A DNA stretch of 62,334 bases, from NCBI RefSeq assembly GCF_017351175.1, contig NZ_JAFMPN010000022.1:1-62334 (forward strand), given 5' to 3'. Of the stretch, positions 24,903 through 33,328 are shown piece after piece (position 1 is the first letter of the stretch; each line of letters starts with the position of its first letter). A program made the translations under genes and the position numbers. Under the pieces are notes generated by a model. The model was given only the letters and a program-made list of their open reading frames with translations, was not told where the DNA came from and ran no database searches. This DNA comes from Desulfovibrio sp. Huiquan2017. Lineage in GTDB: Bacteria; Desulfobacterota; Desulfovibrionia; Desulfovibrionales; Desulfovibrionaceae.

Positions 24903-26750
24903 ATGAGCACAGCGAATCTCACGGCCAAGTATCGCCCCCAGACCTTCGAGGAAGTGGCGGGGCAGCAGGCGGTCAAATCCATCCTTTCCCGGGCGGCGGC
25001 CCAGGACAAGATCGCGCCCGCCTACCTTTTTTCCGGCACCCGGGGCGTGGGCAAGACCACCATCGCCCGCATTTTCGCCAAGGCGCTCAACTGCGAGAAC
25101 GCGCCCACGGGCGAGCCGTGCAACCAGTGCGACCATTGCCGCCAGATCACTGCGGGCGTGGCCCCGGACGTCATCGAGATCGACGGTGCCTCCAACCGGG
25201 GCATCGACGACGCCCGTCGCCTCAAGGAGGACATCGGCTACGCGCCCATCGACGGCCGCTACAAGGTGTTCATCATCGACGAGGCGCACATGCTCACCAA
25301 GGAAGCCTTCAACGCGCTGCTCAAGACCTTGGAGGAACCGCCGCCCCGCGCCACTTTCATCCTGGCCACCACCGAGCACCACAAGTTTCCCGCGACGATC
25401 ATCAGCCGTTGCCAGCATTATACCTTCAAGATGCTGCCCCAGGCCGAACTGGTCGCCCATCTCGAAAAGATTATGAATCTCGAAGGGCTGAAGTATGAAT
25501 CCGGCGCGCTGACCATCATCGCCAAACGCGGCGCGGGTTCCGTGCGCGATTCCATGTCCCTGCTCGGCCAGGCCCTGGCCATGGGCGAGGACGTGCTCAG
25601 GGAGGCCGACGTGCGCGGTTTCCTCGGCCTGGCGGGCCAGGACGTCTTTTTCGGGCTCATGGAGTCCATGCACGCCCGCGACCTGGTGGCCGTGGGCCTG
25701 GTCCTGCGGCAGGTTTTGGACCAAGGGCTGGATCTCGGTTTCTTCCTGCGCGAACTGACCAGTTGCTGGCGGAACATGTTCCTGCTCCGGCAGGCGGGCG
25801 AGGCGGCCCTGCCGTTGCTCGGCCTGTCCGGCGAGGAAGCGGCGACCTGGATGAATTGGGCGGGAAAATTCGAGTCCGCACACATCCATGCCTGTTGGCA
25901 GATGACCCTGGACGGCCAGCGCAAGGTCATGACCAGCCTGGAACCGGCCCTGGCCCTGGAGCTTTTGCTTCTCAACCTGACCAGTCTGCCGGATTTGATA
26001 AACCTGGAGACCATGACGCCGCGCGGCGGCGCACCCCGTTCCCCCATGGGAGGTGGAGGGCAATCCGGTCCCGCGCAGGGCGGTTCCCGGCAGTCCGGGC
26101 CCGGCATGCAGGGCGGGCAGGGGGGTATGCCCTCCGGCGGCAGGCAGTTCGCCCCGCCCCAGCCCGTGTCTCCGCAGCCGCCCGTGCAGCCCCAGACCGC
26201 TCCGCCCACACGATCGGCCCGGCCGCCGCATTACGAGGCGAGAGAAGCCCGCCCTTCCGGCACCGTGCCGCCTCGGGCGCAGTCCGCGCCCGCATCCCGG
26301 CCCGAGCCAGAACCCGAGCCCGTCGGCCCCTCGGACGCCACGCCCCTGTCCGAATCCGCGCCGCAGCGGGTGCAGGCCGCGTCCATTCCCGGCCCGCGCG
26401 ACTGGGACGGGTTCCTCAAGTTCGTGGAAGCGCGCAACGGCGAGGCCGGGGTCAAGGTGTCCATGCTTCATCTAACCGAAGGGGTGCGCGATAAGAACGG
26501 TCTCAAGATCGTCTGCAAAACCCGGACGATGTGTTCTCAGCTCAAGGAGAAGTCCACACGGGCTGCCCTGGACGGGCTGACCCGGGAATTTTTCGGTCCG
26601 ATGGTTGAGGTTCGCGTGGAAACAGGCGATATTGCCGAGCCCAAATCGGACAAACAGCTCATGGAAGAGGCGGAAAACCATCCGGGCGTGATCAGGGTCA
26701 TGGAGGCCTTCAACGCCCAGATGCTTTCGGTCGGTCACAGAAAACACTAA
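24903..26750 (+). CDS. dnaX: DNA polymerase III subunit gamma/tau
   Basis: The 615-residue protein has the clamp-loader AAA+ domain: YRPQTFEEVAGQQAVKSIL, Walker A GTRGVGKTTIARIF, a zinc module starting CENAPTGEPCNQCDHC, and the DEAH box FIIDEAHMLTKEAFNALLK. A Pro/Gly/Gln-rich linker (about 370-495) leads to a C-terminal tau-type domain. It loads the sliding clamp at replication forks. ybaB follows 23 bp later, then recR and recD2, forming a replication/repair operon. No programmed frameshift signal was evident in the linker on reading. Confidence 0.95.
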   Translation: MSTANLTAKYRPQTFEEVAGQQAVKSILSRAAAQDKIAPAYLFSGTRGVGKTTIARIFAKALNCENAPTGEPCNQCDHCRQITAGVAPDVIEIDGASNRGIDDARRLKEDIGYAPIDGRYKVFIIDEAHMLTKEAFNALLKTLEEPPPRATFILATTEHHKFPATIISRCQHYTFKMLPQAELVAHLEKIMNLEGLKYESGALTIIAKRGAGSVRDSMSLLGQALAMGEDVLREADVRGFLGLAGQDVFFGLMESMHARDLVAVGLVLRQVLDQGLDLGFFLRELTSCWRNMFLLRQAGEAALPLLGLSGEEAATWMNWAGKFESAHIHACWQMTLDGQRKVMTSLEPALALELLLLNLTSLPDLINLETMTPRGGAPRSPMGGGGQSGPAQGGSRQSGPGMQGGQGGMPSGGRQFAPPQPVSPQPPVQPQTAPPTRSARPPHYEAREARPSGTVPPRAQSAPASRPEPEPEPVGPSDATPLSESAPQRVQAASIPGPRDWDGFLKFVEARNGEAGVKVSMLHLTEGVRDKNGLKIVCKTRTMCSQLKEKSTRAALDGLTREFFGPMVEVRVETGDIAEPKSDKQLMEEAENHPGVIRVMEAFNAQMLSVGHRKH

Positions 26751-26773
26751 GCATATCAGTCGAGGAGAATATA

Positions 26774-27085
26774 ATGAAAGGCATGAACGAGATGCTCCGT
26801 CAGGCCCAAATCATGCAGCGCAAGATGACCGAAGCTCAGGACGCATTGAAGACCAGGGAAGTGGAAGCGTCCAGCGGCGGCGGCATGGTCACCGTCAAGG
26901 TCACCGGATCTCAGGAGGTCACCGAGGTGCGCATTGAGCCGTCCGTCGTGGAGGCGGGCGACGTGGAGATGCTTCAAGACCTGGTCCTGACCGCGGCCAA
27001 CGAGGCCCTCAAGAAGTCCAAGGAAATGATGGAAGAGGCCATGAAGGGCGTCACCGGCGGCATCAACATCCCCGGCATGTTCTAA
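26774..27085 (+). CDS. YbaB/EbfC-family nucleoid-associated protein
   Basis: The 103-residue protein matches YbaB/EbfC: MNEMLRQAQIMQRKMTEAQD at the N terminus, SSGGGMVTVKVTGSQEVTEV in the middle strand and LVLTAANEALKKSKEMMEEA near the end. These form DNA-binding dimers that coat the nucleoid. The dnaX-ybaB-recR order is the widely conserved one. Start and ribosome site (GAGGAGAATATA) are clear. Confidence 0.95.
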   Translation: MKGMNEMLRQAQIMQRKMTEAQDALKTREVEASSGGGMVTVKVTGSQEVTEVRIEPSVVEAGDVEMLQDLVLTAANEALKKSKEMMEEAMKGVTGGINIPGMF

Positions 27086-27132
27086 TTTCCGTCCGTCGTC
27101 CGGCGCATCGCGGCGGCCCGGAGTCTTTCCGC

Positions 27133-27167
27133 GCCGCCCGTTCGCCCATGGGCGGCCGATTTTTTTT
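27133..27167 (+). terminator. Terminator/attenuator between ybaB and recR
   Basis: GCCGCCC and GGGCGGC form a stem around a ten-base loop, followed within three bases by eight T residues. The recR ribosome-binding site begins right after the T run, so this is either a partial terminator or an operon boundary. Confidence 0.8.
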
Positions 27168-27178
27168 AAGGAGTCGCA

Positions 27179-27784
27179 TTGCAGAATCTTCCCGGACCGC
27201 TCAAGGGAGTGGTCGATCAACTGTCGAGCCTGCCCGGCATCGGCCCCAAGTCCGCCCTGCGCATCGCCCTGACCCTGCTCAAGATGCCCCGCGAACGGGC
27301 CGCCGGGGTGGGGCAGTCCATCATAGAGCTGCGTGAGCGGCTGTGCCTGTGCGAGGACTGCGCCTGTCTGGCCGAGTCCAGCCCCTGCGCCATCTGTTCC
27401 GACGCCTCCCGCGATACCGGGCAGCTCTGCCTGGTGCCCGAGTGGGATGCCCTCCTGGCCATGGAGGAGATGGGGATCTTCCGGGGCAAGTACCTGGTTC
27501 TCGGCGGCTTGCTTTCGCCTCTGGATGGCGTGGACCCGGGCCAGCTCGAAATCGACCGGTTGCGGCGCAGGCTGGACTCGGGTGATTTTTCGGAACTGAT
27601 TCTCGCGCTGGGGGCCACCCTGGACGCCGAATCCACTGCCTCCTATGTCAAGAACATGGTGGAATCCGAGTTTCCCGACGTTGCGGTGACCCGTCTGGCC
27701 CAGGGCATTCCCATCGGGGCCGAGGTCAAGTTCATGGACAAGGAGACCCTCAAGCAGTCGCTGGTCCACCGGCAAAAGATGTAG
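27179..27784 (+). CDS. recR: Recombination mediator protein RecR
   Basis: The 201-residue protein shows the RecR layout: helix-hairpin-helix LSSLPGIGPKSALRIALTLL, a Cys4 zinc finger CLCEDCACL...CAIC, and a Toprim domain with LCLVPEWDALLAMEEMG and LGGLLSPLDGVDPGQLEI. It loads RecA with RecO/RecF at gaps. Translation starts at TTG (27179), supported by AAGGAG eight bases upstream and the conserved start of the protein. Confidence 0.95.
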   Translation: MQNLPGPLKGVVDQLSSLPGIGPKSALRIALTLLKMPRERAAGVGQSIIELRERLCLCEDCACLAESSPCAICSDASRDTGQLCLVPEWDALLAMEEMGIFRGKYLVLGGLLSPLDGVDPGQLEIDRLRRRLDSGDFSELILALGATLDAESTASYVKNMVESEFPDVAVTRLAQGIPIGAEVKFMDKETLKQSLVHRQKM

Positions 27785-27791
27785 GGATCGC

Positions 27792-30002
27792 ATGAGCGAC
27801 GAGCAACTCACCAGTCTGGACGACGTCGAAGTCGTCAGCGTCATCTATCACAACAAAGAGAACGGCTACACCATCGTTCGGGTTCGGGCCGGGAACGAAC
27901 CGGGCCAGATCACCATTGTCGGCGTCCTCGGCGAACTGGCCGGAGGCGCGACCCTGAATCTCAAGGGCCGATGGATCGTGCATCCCAAGTTCGGCCGCCA
28001 GTTCGAGGTGTCCACCTTCGAGCAGGCGCGGCCCGCGACCGAGAACGGGGTCATCCGTTTTTTGCAGTCGTCCATCAAGGGAGTGGGGGAGAAGACCGCC
28101 ACTCTCATCGTCGAGGAATTCGGCATCGGAGTCCTGGATCTTCTGGACGAGGATCCGGAACAACTCCTGCGGATCAAGGGCATCTCCAAGAACAAGCTCA
28201 AGGACATCATCGAATCCTGGGGCCGCCAGCGGGAGATCAAGAACCTGCTGGTCTTCCTTCAGTCCCACAAGGTGCCGACCACCTTCGCGGGCAAGATTTT
28301 TCATCTCTACGGTGCTCAGGCCGAGGCCAAACTGCGCGAGAATCCTTACGACTTGGCCTACGAGATCCGGGGTGTGGGCTTCAAGACGGCGGACCAGATG
28401 GCCCTGAAGCTCGGTTTCGCCCCGGACAGCGTTCAGCGGTTCGAGGCGGCCATCGCCTACACCCTGCTGACCTCCTGCGAACGCAACGGCCACTTGTTCA
28501 TCCCCAAGCCGAAATTGCTTGAGGACGTGGCCCGCATGCTCGACACCACGGACTTCGACAAGCTGGAACTGGCCCTGTACGGGCTGGAAGAGAAGAAGCG
28601 CATCCGCATCGAGAACCTGTCCGAGCAGGGCATTTCCGAGGCGGTCTATCTCATGTATTTCTTCCACTACGAGAACGAGACCACCCAACGTCTTTACCAG
28701 CTCATCAGCCACCCCACGCCGATCTCCCGCAAGAAGATCGACAAGACCCTGCCCCGGGTGGAGGACAAGCTCGGCTTCACCCTGTCCGAAGAGCAGCGCG
28801 AGGCGGTCTTCGAAGCGTGCTCCAACAAGGTCTTCATCATCACAGGCGGGCCCGGAACGGGCAAGACGACCATCACCAAGGCGATCCTGTTGACCCTTAC
28901 GGAACTTGGGCTCAAGGTCATGCAGGCCGCGCCCACGGGCAGGGCGGCCAAGCGTATGGCCGAGGCCACGGGCCATCCGGCCAAGACAGTGCACCGCATG
29001 CTTCAGTTCCAGCCGGACGGCGGGTTCCACTACTGTGAAGACCAGAAGCTCAAGGCCGACGTCCTGGTGGTGGACGAAGCCTCCATGGTGGACGCCCAGC
29101 TTTTCGTCTCTATCCTGCGGGCCCTGCCGCACACCTGCCGCCTGATCCTGGTGGGCGACGTCAACCAGTTGCCCAGCGTGGGGCCGGGCAACGTCCTGGG
29201 CGATCTGATCAACTCCCGTCGCGTGCCCTGCGCCGTGCTGACGCACATCTTCCGCCAGGCCCAGGAAAGTTTCATTGTGGTCAACGCCCACCGCATCAAC
29301 GAAGGCAAATTTCCGCGTCAACACCCATGCCTGCCGCCCGAAGCCGACTTCTACTGGATTCCCCAGGAGGATCCGGCCAAGGTCCAGAGGCTTATCCTCG
29401 ATTCTGTCTGCGAGCGCATCCCCGAGCGGTATGGTCTCGATCCCATGCGGGACATTCAGGTGCTCACCCCCATGCACAAGGGCGAGGTCGGCACCCAGGC
29501 CCTGAACGCGGCCCTCCAGGCCCGTCTGAACCCGGCCGGCCCCGGCGTGCGGGAACTCAAGCGCAAGTTCGCCATCTTCCGGGAGGGCGACCGGGTCATC
29601 CAGCTCAAAAACAACTACGACAAGGAAGTGTTCAACGGCGACCTGGGCTGGATTACCGAGGTCGATACCGAAGAGCATGAACTCATGGCCGAGTTCGACG
29701 GCAACTACGTGCACTTCGAGACCTCGGAACTGGACGAGCTCGGCCTGGCCTACGCGGTCAGCGTGCACAAGTCCCAAGGCAGCGAATATCCGGCCGTGGT
29801 CATGCCCATCGTGACCCAGCATTTTCTGCTCCTGCAACGCAATCTGCTGTACACCGGCCTGACCCGGGCCCGCGAACTGGCCGTGCTCATCGGTTCGGAC
29901 CGGGCCTTCCACATCGGCCTGGCCAACGCCACATCGGGCAACCGCCACACGCATCTGGCCTACCGGTTGCGGGCCGTCTTCGACCAGAACCGTCTTTACT
30001 AA
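27792..30002 (+). CDS. recD2: RecD2-type ATP-dependent DNA helicase
   Basis: The 736-residue protein has the RecD2 layout: an N-terminal OB-like domain, a helix-hairpin-helix region (IKGVGEKTATLIVEEFGIGV; RIKGISKNKLKDIIES), and a superfamily 1B helicase core. The core has Walker A FIITGGPGTGKTTITKAIL, Walker B VLVVDEASMVDAQLF and late motif YAVSVHKSQGSEYPAVV with LLYTGLTRARELAVLIGS. It unwinds DNA 5' to 3' independently of RecBC. Only 7 bp separate it from recR. Confidence 0.93.
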   Translation: MSDEQLTSLDDVEVVSVIYHNKENGYTIVRVRAGNEPGQITIVGVLGELAGGATLNLKGRWIVHPKFGRQFEVSTFEQARPATENGVIRFLQSSIKGVGEKTATLIVEEFGIGVLDLLDEDPEQLLRIKGISKNKLKDIIESWGRQREIKNLLVFLQSHKVPTTFAGKIFHLYGAQAEAKLRENPYDLAYEIRGVGFKTADQMALKLGFAPDSVQRFEAAIAYTLLTSCERNGHLFIPKPKLLEDVARMLDTTDFDKLELALYGLEEKKRIRIENLSEQGISEAVYLMYFFHYENETTQRLYQLISHPTPISRKKIDKTLPRVEDKLGFTLSEEQREAVFEACSNKVFIITGGPGTGKTTITKAILLTLTELGLKVMQAAPTGRAAKRMAEATGHPAKTVHRMLQFQPDGGFHYCEDQKLKADVLVVDEASMVDAQLFVSILRALPHTCRLILVGDVNQLPSVGPGNVLGDLINSRRVPCAVLTHIFRQAQESFIVVNAHRINEGKFPRQHPCLPPEADFYWIPQEDPAKVQRLILDSVCERIPERYGLDPMRDIQVLTPMHKGEVGTQALNAALQARLNPAGPGVRELKRKFAIFREGDRVIQLKNNYDKEVFNGDLGWITEVDTEEHELMAEFDGNYVHFETSELDELGLAYAVSVHKSQGSEYPAVVMPIVTQHFLLLQRNLLYTGLTRARELAVLIGSDRAFHIGLANATSGNRHTHLAYRLRAVFDQNRLY

Positions 30003-30175
30003 CCCCGGCGTCGGGGATGCGTCCCCGGGCAGGCGGCTTGCAAAACATCCGAAAAAATGGTGTAAAATACCCTGGCCTTTTCGCCTGCGATGCTTATTCT
30101 CATCCACTGGGACGAAGGGCGGACGAACGCTCTGTCCACATACGCGAAAACAACAAAGTCAAGGAGACGGCAGTC

Positions 30176-30682
30176 ATGCTCAGCGAAAAAATGGAAGATG
30201 CGCTCAATGCGCAGATGAACTGGGAAATCTATTCCGCCAACCTGTATCTTTCCATGGCTTCCCACTTCACCCACGTGGGCCTGTCCGGGTTCGCCACATG
30301 GATGAATGCCCAATATCAGGAAGAGATGTTCCACGCCATGCGCTTCTTCAATTACATCAACGGCGCCGGCGGCCATGCCAAGCTCGGCACCATCGACGCC
30401 CCGCAGCATGACTGGAAGACGCCTTTGGCCGCCTTCGAGGATGCCCTGGAACACGAGCAGGGCGTAACCTCGCGCATCAACGACATCGCCAACCTGGCCG
30501 TTGAGGAGCGCAATCACGCCGTGGGCATTTTCCTGCAGTGGTTCATCTCCGAGCAGGTGGAGGAAGAGGAGAGCGTCTCCGACGTGGTCGGCAAGCTCAA
30601 GCTCGTGGGCGACGGCGGCGGACTGTTCATGCTCGACCGCGACCTCGGCACCCGGGTTTTCACCCCGCCGACCAACGCGTAG
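30176..30682 (+). CDS. ftn: Non-heme ferritin
   Basis: The start at 30176 is preceded by AAGGAGACGGCAGTC; an in-frame ATG at 30017 adds unrelated residues. The 168-residue protein is a four-helix ferritin with ferroxidase-site residues in NWEIYSANLYLSMA and YQEEMFHAMRFFNYI, then LAVEERNHAVGIFLQWFISEQVEEE. It stores iron and limits oxidative damage. The spacer from recD2 (173 bp) probably holds its promoter. Confidence 0.93.
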   Translation: MLSEKMEDALNAQMNWEIYSANLYLSMASHFTHVGLSGFATWMNAQYQEEMFHAMRFFNYINGAGGHAKLGTIDAPQHDWKTPLAAFEDALEHEQGVTSRINDIANLAVEERNHAVGIFLQWFISEQVEEEESVSDVVGKLKLVGDGGGLFMLDRDLGTRVFTPPTNA

Positions 30683-30698
30683 TTAACCGCGACATTCG

Positions 30699-30735
30699 GC
30701 CGGGAGAACGCAAACCGTTTCTCCCGGCTTTTTTT
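30699..30735 (+). terminator. Intrinsic terminator after ferritin
   Basis: GCCGGGAGAA and TTCTCCCGGC pair around a ten-base loop and are followed by seven T residues. Confidence 0.9.
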
Positions 30736-30756
30736 CAACCGCAACCAGGGGAAGCC

Positions 30757-32442
30757 ATGTCGAACAAAAACATCAACATCGTCATCGGCGGCGCGGCGGG
30801 CCAAGGGCTCGTGACCATCGGCCAACTGCTCTCCAAGGCCATCACCAGGGCGGGACACCACCTCCTTGTCACCCAACGCTACATGTCCCGGGTGCGCGGA
30901 GGGCACAACACTTACGCCATCCGCATGGGCGAGGAAAAGCCGCTTGGCGGGACCGAGTCCATCGACATCCTGGCCGCGCTCAACGCGGAGACTCTCGACA
31001 AGCACCTGGAGGCCGTGAGCGAAGGCGGACTGGTTGTGGCCGGGGCCGACCTCGACACCGAGGGGCTCAACGCCCTGCGCATTCCCTACGAGGAACTTGC
31101 GTCCAAACCGCTCTTCCACAATACGGCCATGCTCGGCGTACTCGGCCGGACCGTGAACCTGGAACCGGCCATTCTCGAAGAATTGCTCCGGCAGACCTTC
31201 GGCAAGAAGGGCGACGAAGTGGTCGAGGCCAATCTGGAGGTCCTGCGCAAGGCCTATGCCTGGGTCGCGGACCAGAATCACGATTTTTCCCGTACACTCG
31301 CGTCTTCCGACCCCAAGGGACGGATGATGCTCAACGGCAACGAGGCCATCGGCCTGGGCGCCCTGGCCGCGGGGTGCAACTTCGTTTCCTTTTACCCCAT
31401 GACCCCGTCCACCGGCGTGGCCATGACCCTCATCGCCAAGGGCGCGCCGCTTGGGTTGCAATACGAGCAGGTGGAGGACGAGATCGCGGCCATGAACATG
31501 GCGCTCGGCGCGTCCTATGCCGGGGCCCGCGCCCTGGTGACCACCTCGGGCGGCGGCTTCGCGCTCATGGAGGAGGCGGTCAGTCTGGCGGGCGTGTCCG
31601 AGACCCCCATCGTCTGCGTGGTGGTCCAACGGCCCGGCCCGGCCACGGGACTGCCCACCCGTACGGAGCAGGCGGACCTCAACCTGGTGGTCCACGCGGG
31701 GCATGGTGAATTCCCCCGGGCCGTCTTCGCCCCGGCCACGCCCGAGGACTGCTTTTACCTGACTCATAGGGCCTTCGATTTGGCCGAGACCTATCAGACA
31801 CCGATCTTCGTCCTGTCCGAGCAGTACCTGGCCGACTCCTACCGGGATGTGGCACCCTTCGATCTGGACGATCTGCCCGAGGTCGCTCGGCCGCTCCTGG
31901 AATGGGAGGGGGGCGAGTACAAACGTTACGCCCTGACCGATGACGGCATTTCGCCACGCCTGATCCCCGGTTTCTCGGAAACCCTGGTCAGGGCCGATTC
32001 CCACGAGCATGAGGAGAATTCCTACATCACCGAGGACAAAGCCGTCCGCGTGGCCCAGAATTCCAAGCGTCTGCGCAAGGAGGCGGGGTTATTCGAGGAG
32101 GTCATCGGTCCAGACCGTTACGGTGCCGATGAGCCCGATGCGCTTATGGTTTGCTGGGGGCCGACCCTGGGGGCCTGCCTGGAGGCCATGGACCGTTACG
32201 AGGGCGACAAATCCCTGGCCGTGCTGCATTTCAAGCAGGTCTATCCCCTGCGCGAGGAGCAGTTCATGGACTTCCTGACGAGCGCGGGCTCGGTCATTGC
32301 CGTGGAGGGTAACGCCACGGCCCAGTTCGCACAGCTCATCGCCCGCGACACCGGCTTCGTCATCAAGGATCGCATTCTGCGTTTCGACGGCCGGGCCATG
32401 ACCTGGGAATATGTCCTCAAGGGCCTTTCCGACATCCTCTAG
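30757..32442 (+). CDS. korA: 2-oxoacid:ferredoxin oxidoreductase subunit alpha (gamma-alpha fused)
   Basis: The 561-residue protein joins an N-terminal gamma domain (INIVIGGAAGQGLVTIGQLL, RYMSRVRGGHNTYAIRMGE) to an alpha domain (NGNEAIGLGALAAGCNFVS, FYPMTPSTGVAMTLIAKGAP, VEDEIAAMNMALGASYAGAR). Together with KorB it oxidises 2-oxoglutarate, or a related 2-oxoacid, with CoA to the acyl-CoA while reducing ferredoxin. The cytosolic enzyme serves the reductive or partial TCA cycle in anaerobes. The ATG at 30757 follows AGGGGAAGCC. Confidence 0.9.
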   Translation: MSNKNINIVIGGAAGQGLVTIGQLLSKAITRAGHHLLVTQRYMSRVRGGHNTYAIRMGEEKPLGGTESIDILAALNAETLDKHLEAVSEGGLVVAGADLDTEGLNALRIPYEELASKPLFHNTAMLGVLGRTVNLEPAILEELLRQTFGKKGDEVVEANLEVLRKAYAWVADQNHDFSRTLASSDPKGRMMLNGNEAIGLGALAAGCNFVSFYPMTPSTGVAMTLIAKGAPLGLQYEQVEDEIAAMNMALGASYAGARALVTTSGGGFALMEEAVSLAGVSETPIVCVVVQRPGPATGLPTRTEQADLNLVVHAGHGEFPRAVFAPATPEDCFYLTHRAFDLAETYQTPIFVLSEQYLADSYRDVAPFDLDDLPEVARPLLEWEGGEYKRYALTDDGISPRLIPGFSETLVRADSHEHEENSYITEDKAVRVAQNSKRLRKEAGLFEEVIGPDRYGADEPDALMVCWGPTLGACLEAMDRYEGDKSLAVLHFKQVYPLREEQFMDFLTSAGSVIAVEGNATAQFAQLIARDTGFVIKDRILRFDGRAMTWEYVLKGLSDIL

Positions 32443-32456
32443 ATCAGGAGCGACTT

Positions 32457-33287
32457 ATGGTTTCCATCGAAGAATACGGCGAATTCAAGACCGCGTGGTG
32501 CCCGGGCTGCGGCAACTTCCCCATCCTGAAAAGCCTCAAGCAGGCCCTGGCCGAACGGGGGCTCGCGCCTCACGACATCATTATCTCTTCCGGCATCGGT
32601 CAGGCGGCCAAGTTGCCGCATTACATGCGCTGCAACATGTTCAACGGGCTGCACGGCCGATCCTTGCCCGTGGCCCAGGGCATCAAAATGGCCAATCCGC
32701 AAATGCATGTGCTCGTCACCTCCGGCGACGGGTGCAGCTACGGCGAGGGCGGCAACCACTTCCTGTCCGCCTTGCGGCGCAACATGGATCTGACCGTGCT
32801 CGTTCACGACAACCAGATATACGGCCTGACCAAAGGCCAGGCCAGCCCCACCTCGGCGCGCGGCCATGTGACCAAGGCCCAGCCCGAGGGCAATCGGTCC
32901 GACGGGTTCAACCCGGTGTCCACCGCCGTGGCCATGAAGGCGAGTTTTGTGGCCCGGGCCTTTTCGGGCGAGCCGGAACATCTCGTCTCCGTCATCAAAG
33001 AGGCCATGGCCCACAAGGGCTTTTCCCTGGTGGACATTCTCCAGCCCTGCGTCTCCTTCAACAAGGTCAATACCTATGCGTGGTACAAGGAACGCGCCTA
33101 TATTCTCAAGGATCACGATCCTGAGGACTGGGCCGCGGCCATGACCCTGAGCGAGGAATTCGGCGAACGCATCCCGCTGGGCGTCATCTACCGGGCGGAC
33201 AAGCCGGTCTTCGGACACGGCGGCAGACTGGCCGAACTCGCCTATGCCAAAAACGACTTGAAAGCGGTGTTGCAGTCGTATATCTAG
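32457..33287 (+). CDS. korB: 2-oxoacid:ferredoxin oxidoreductase subunit beta
   Basis: The 276-residue TPP-binding subunit shows KTAWCPGCGNFPILK (first two cluster cysteines), MRCNMFNGLHGRSLP (third) and DILQPCVSFNKVN (fourth). The TPP/Mg motif is SGDGCSYGEGGNHFLSAL, with NQIYGLTKGQASPTS. It houses one [4Fe-4S] cluster and the thiamine site. It lies 14 bp after korA. The two-subunit form without a separate ferredoxin-like delta subunit is typical of KorAB. Confidence 0.92.
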   Translation: MVSIEEYGEFKTAWCPGCGNFPILKSLKQALAERGLAPHDIIISSGIGQAAKLPHYMRCNMFNGLHGRSLPVAQGIKMANPQMHVLVTSGDGCSYGEGGNHFLSALRRNMDLTVLVHDNQIYGLTKGQASPTSARGHVTKAQPEGNRSDGFNPVSTAVAMKASFVARAFSGEPEHLVSVIKEAMAHKGFSLVDILQPCVSFNKVNTYAWYKERAYILKDHDPEDWAAAMTLSEEFGERIPLGVIYRADKPVFGHGGRLAELAYAKNDLKAVLQSYI

Positions 33288-33328
33288 GGCGGTTGCTGCA
33301 CGAAATCCATTTTCAACAAGGACCATAC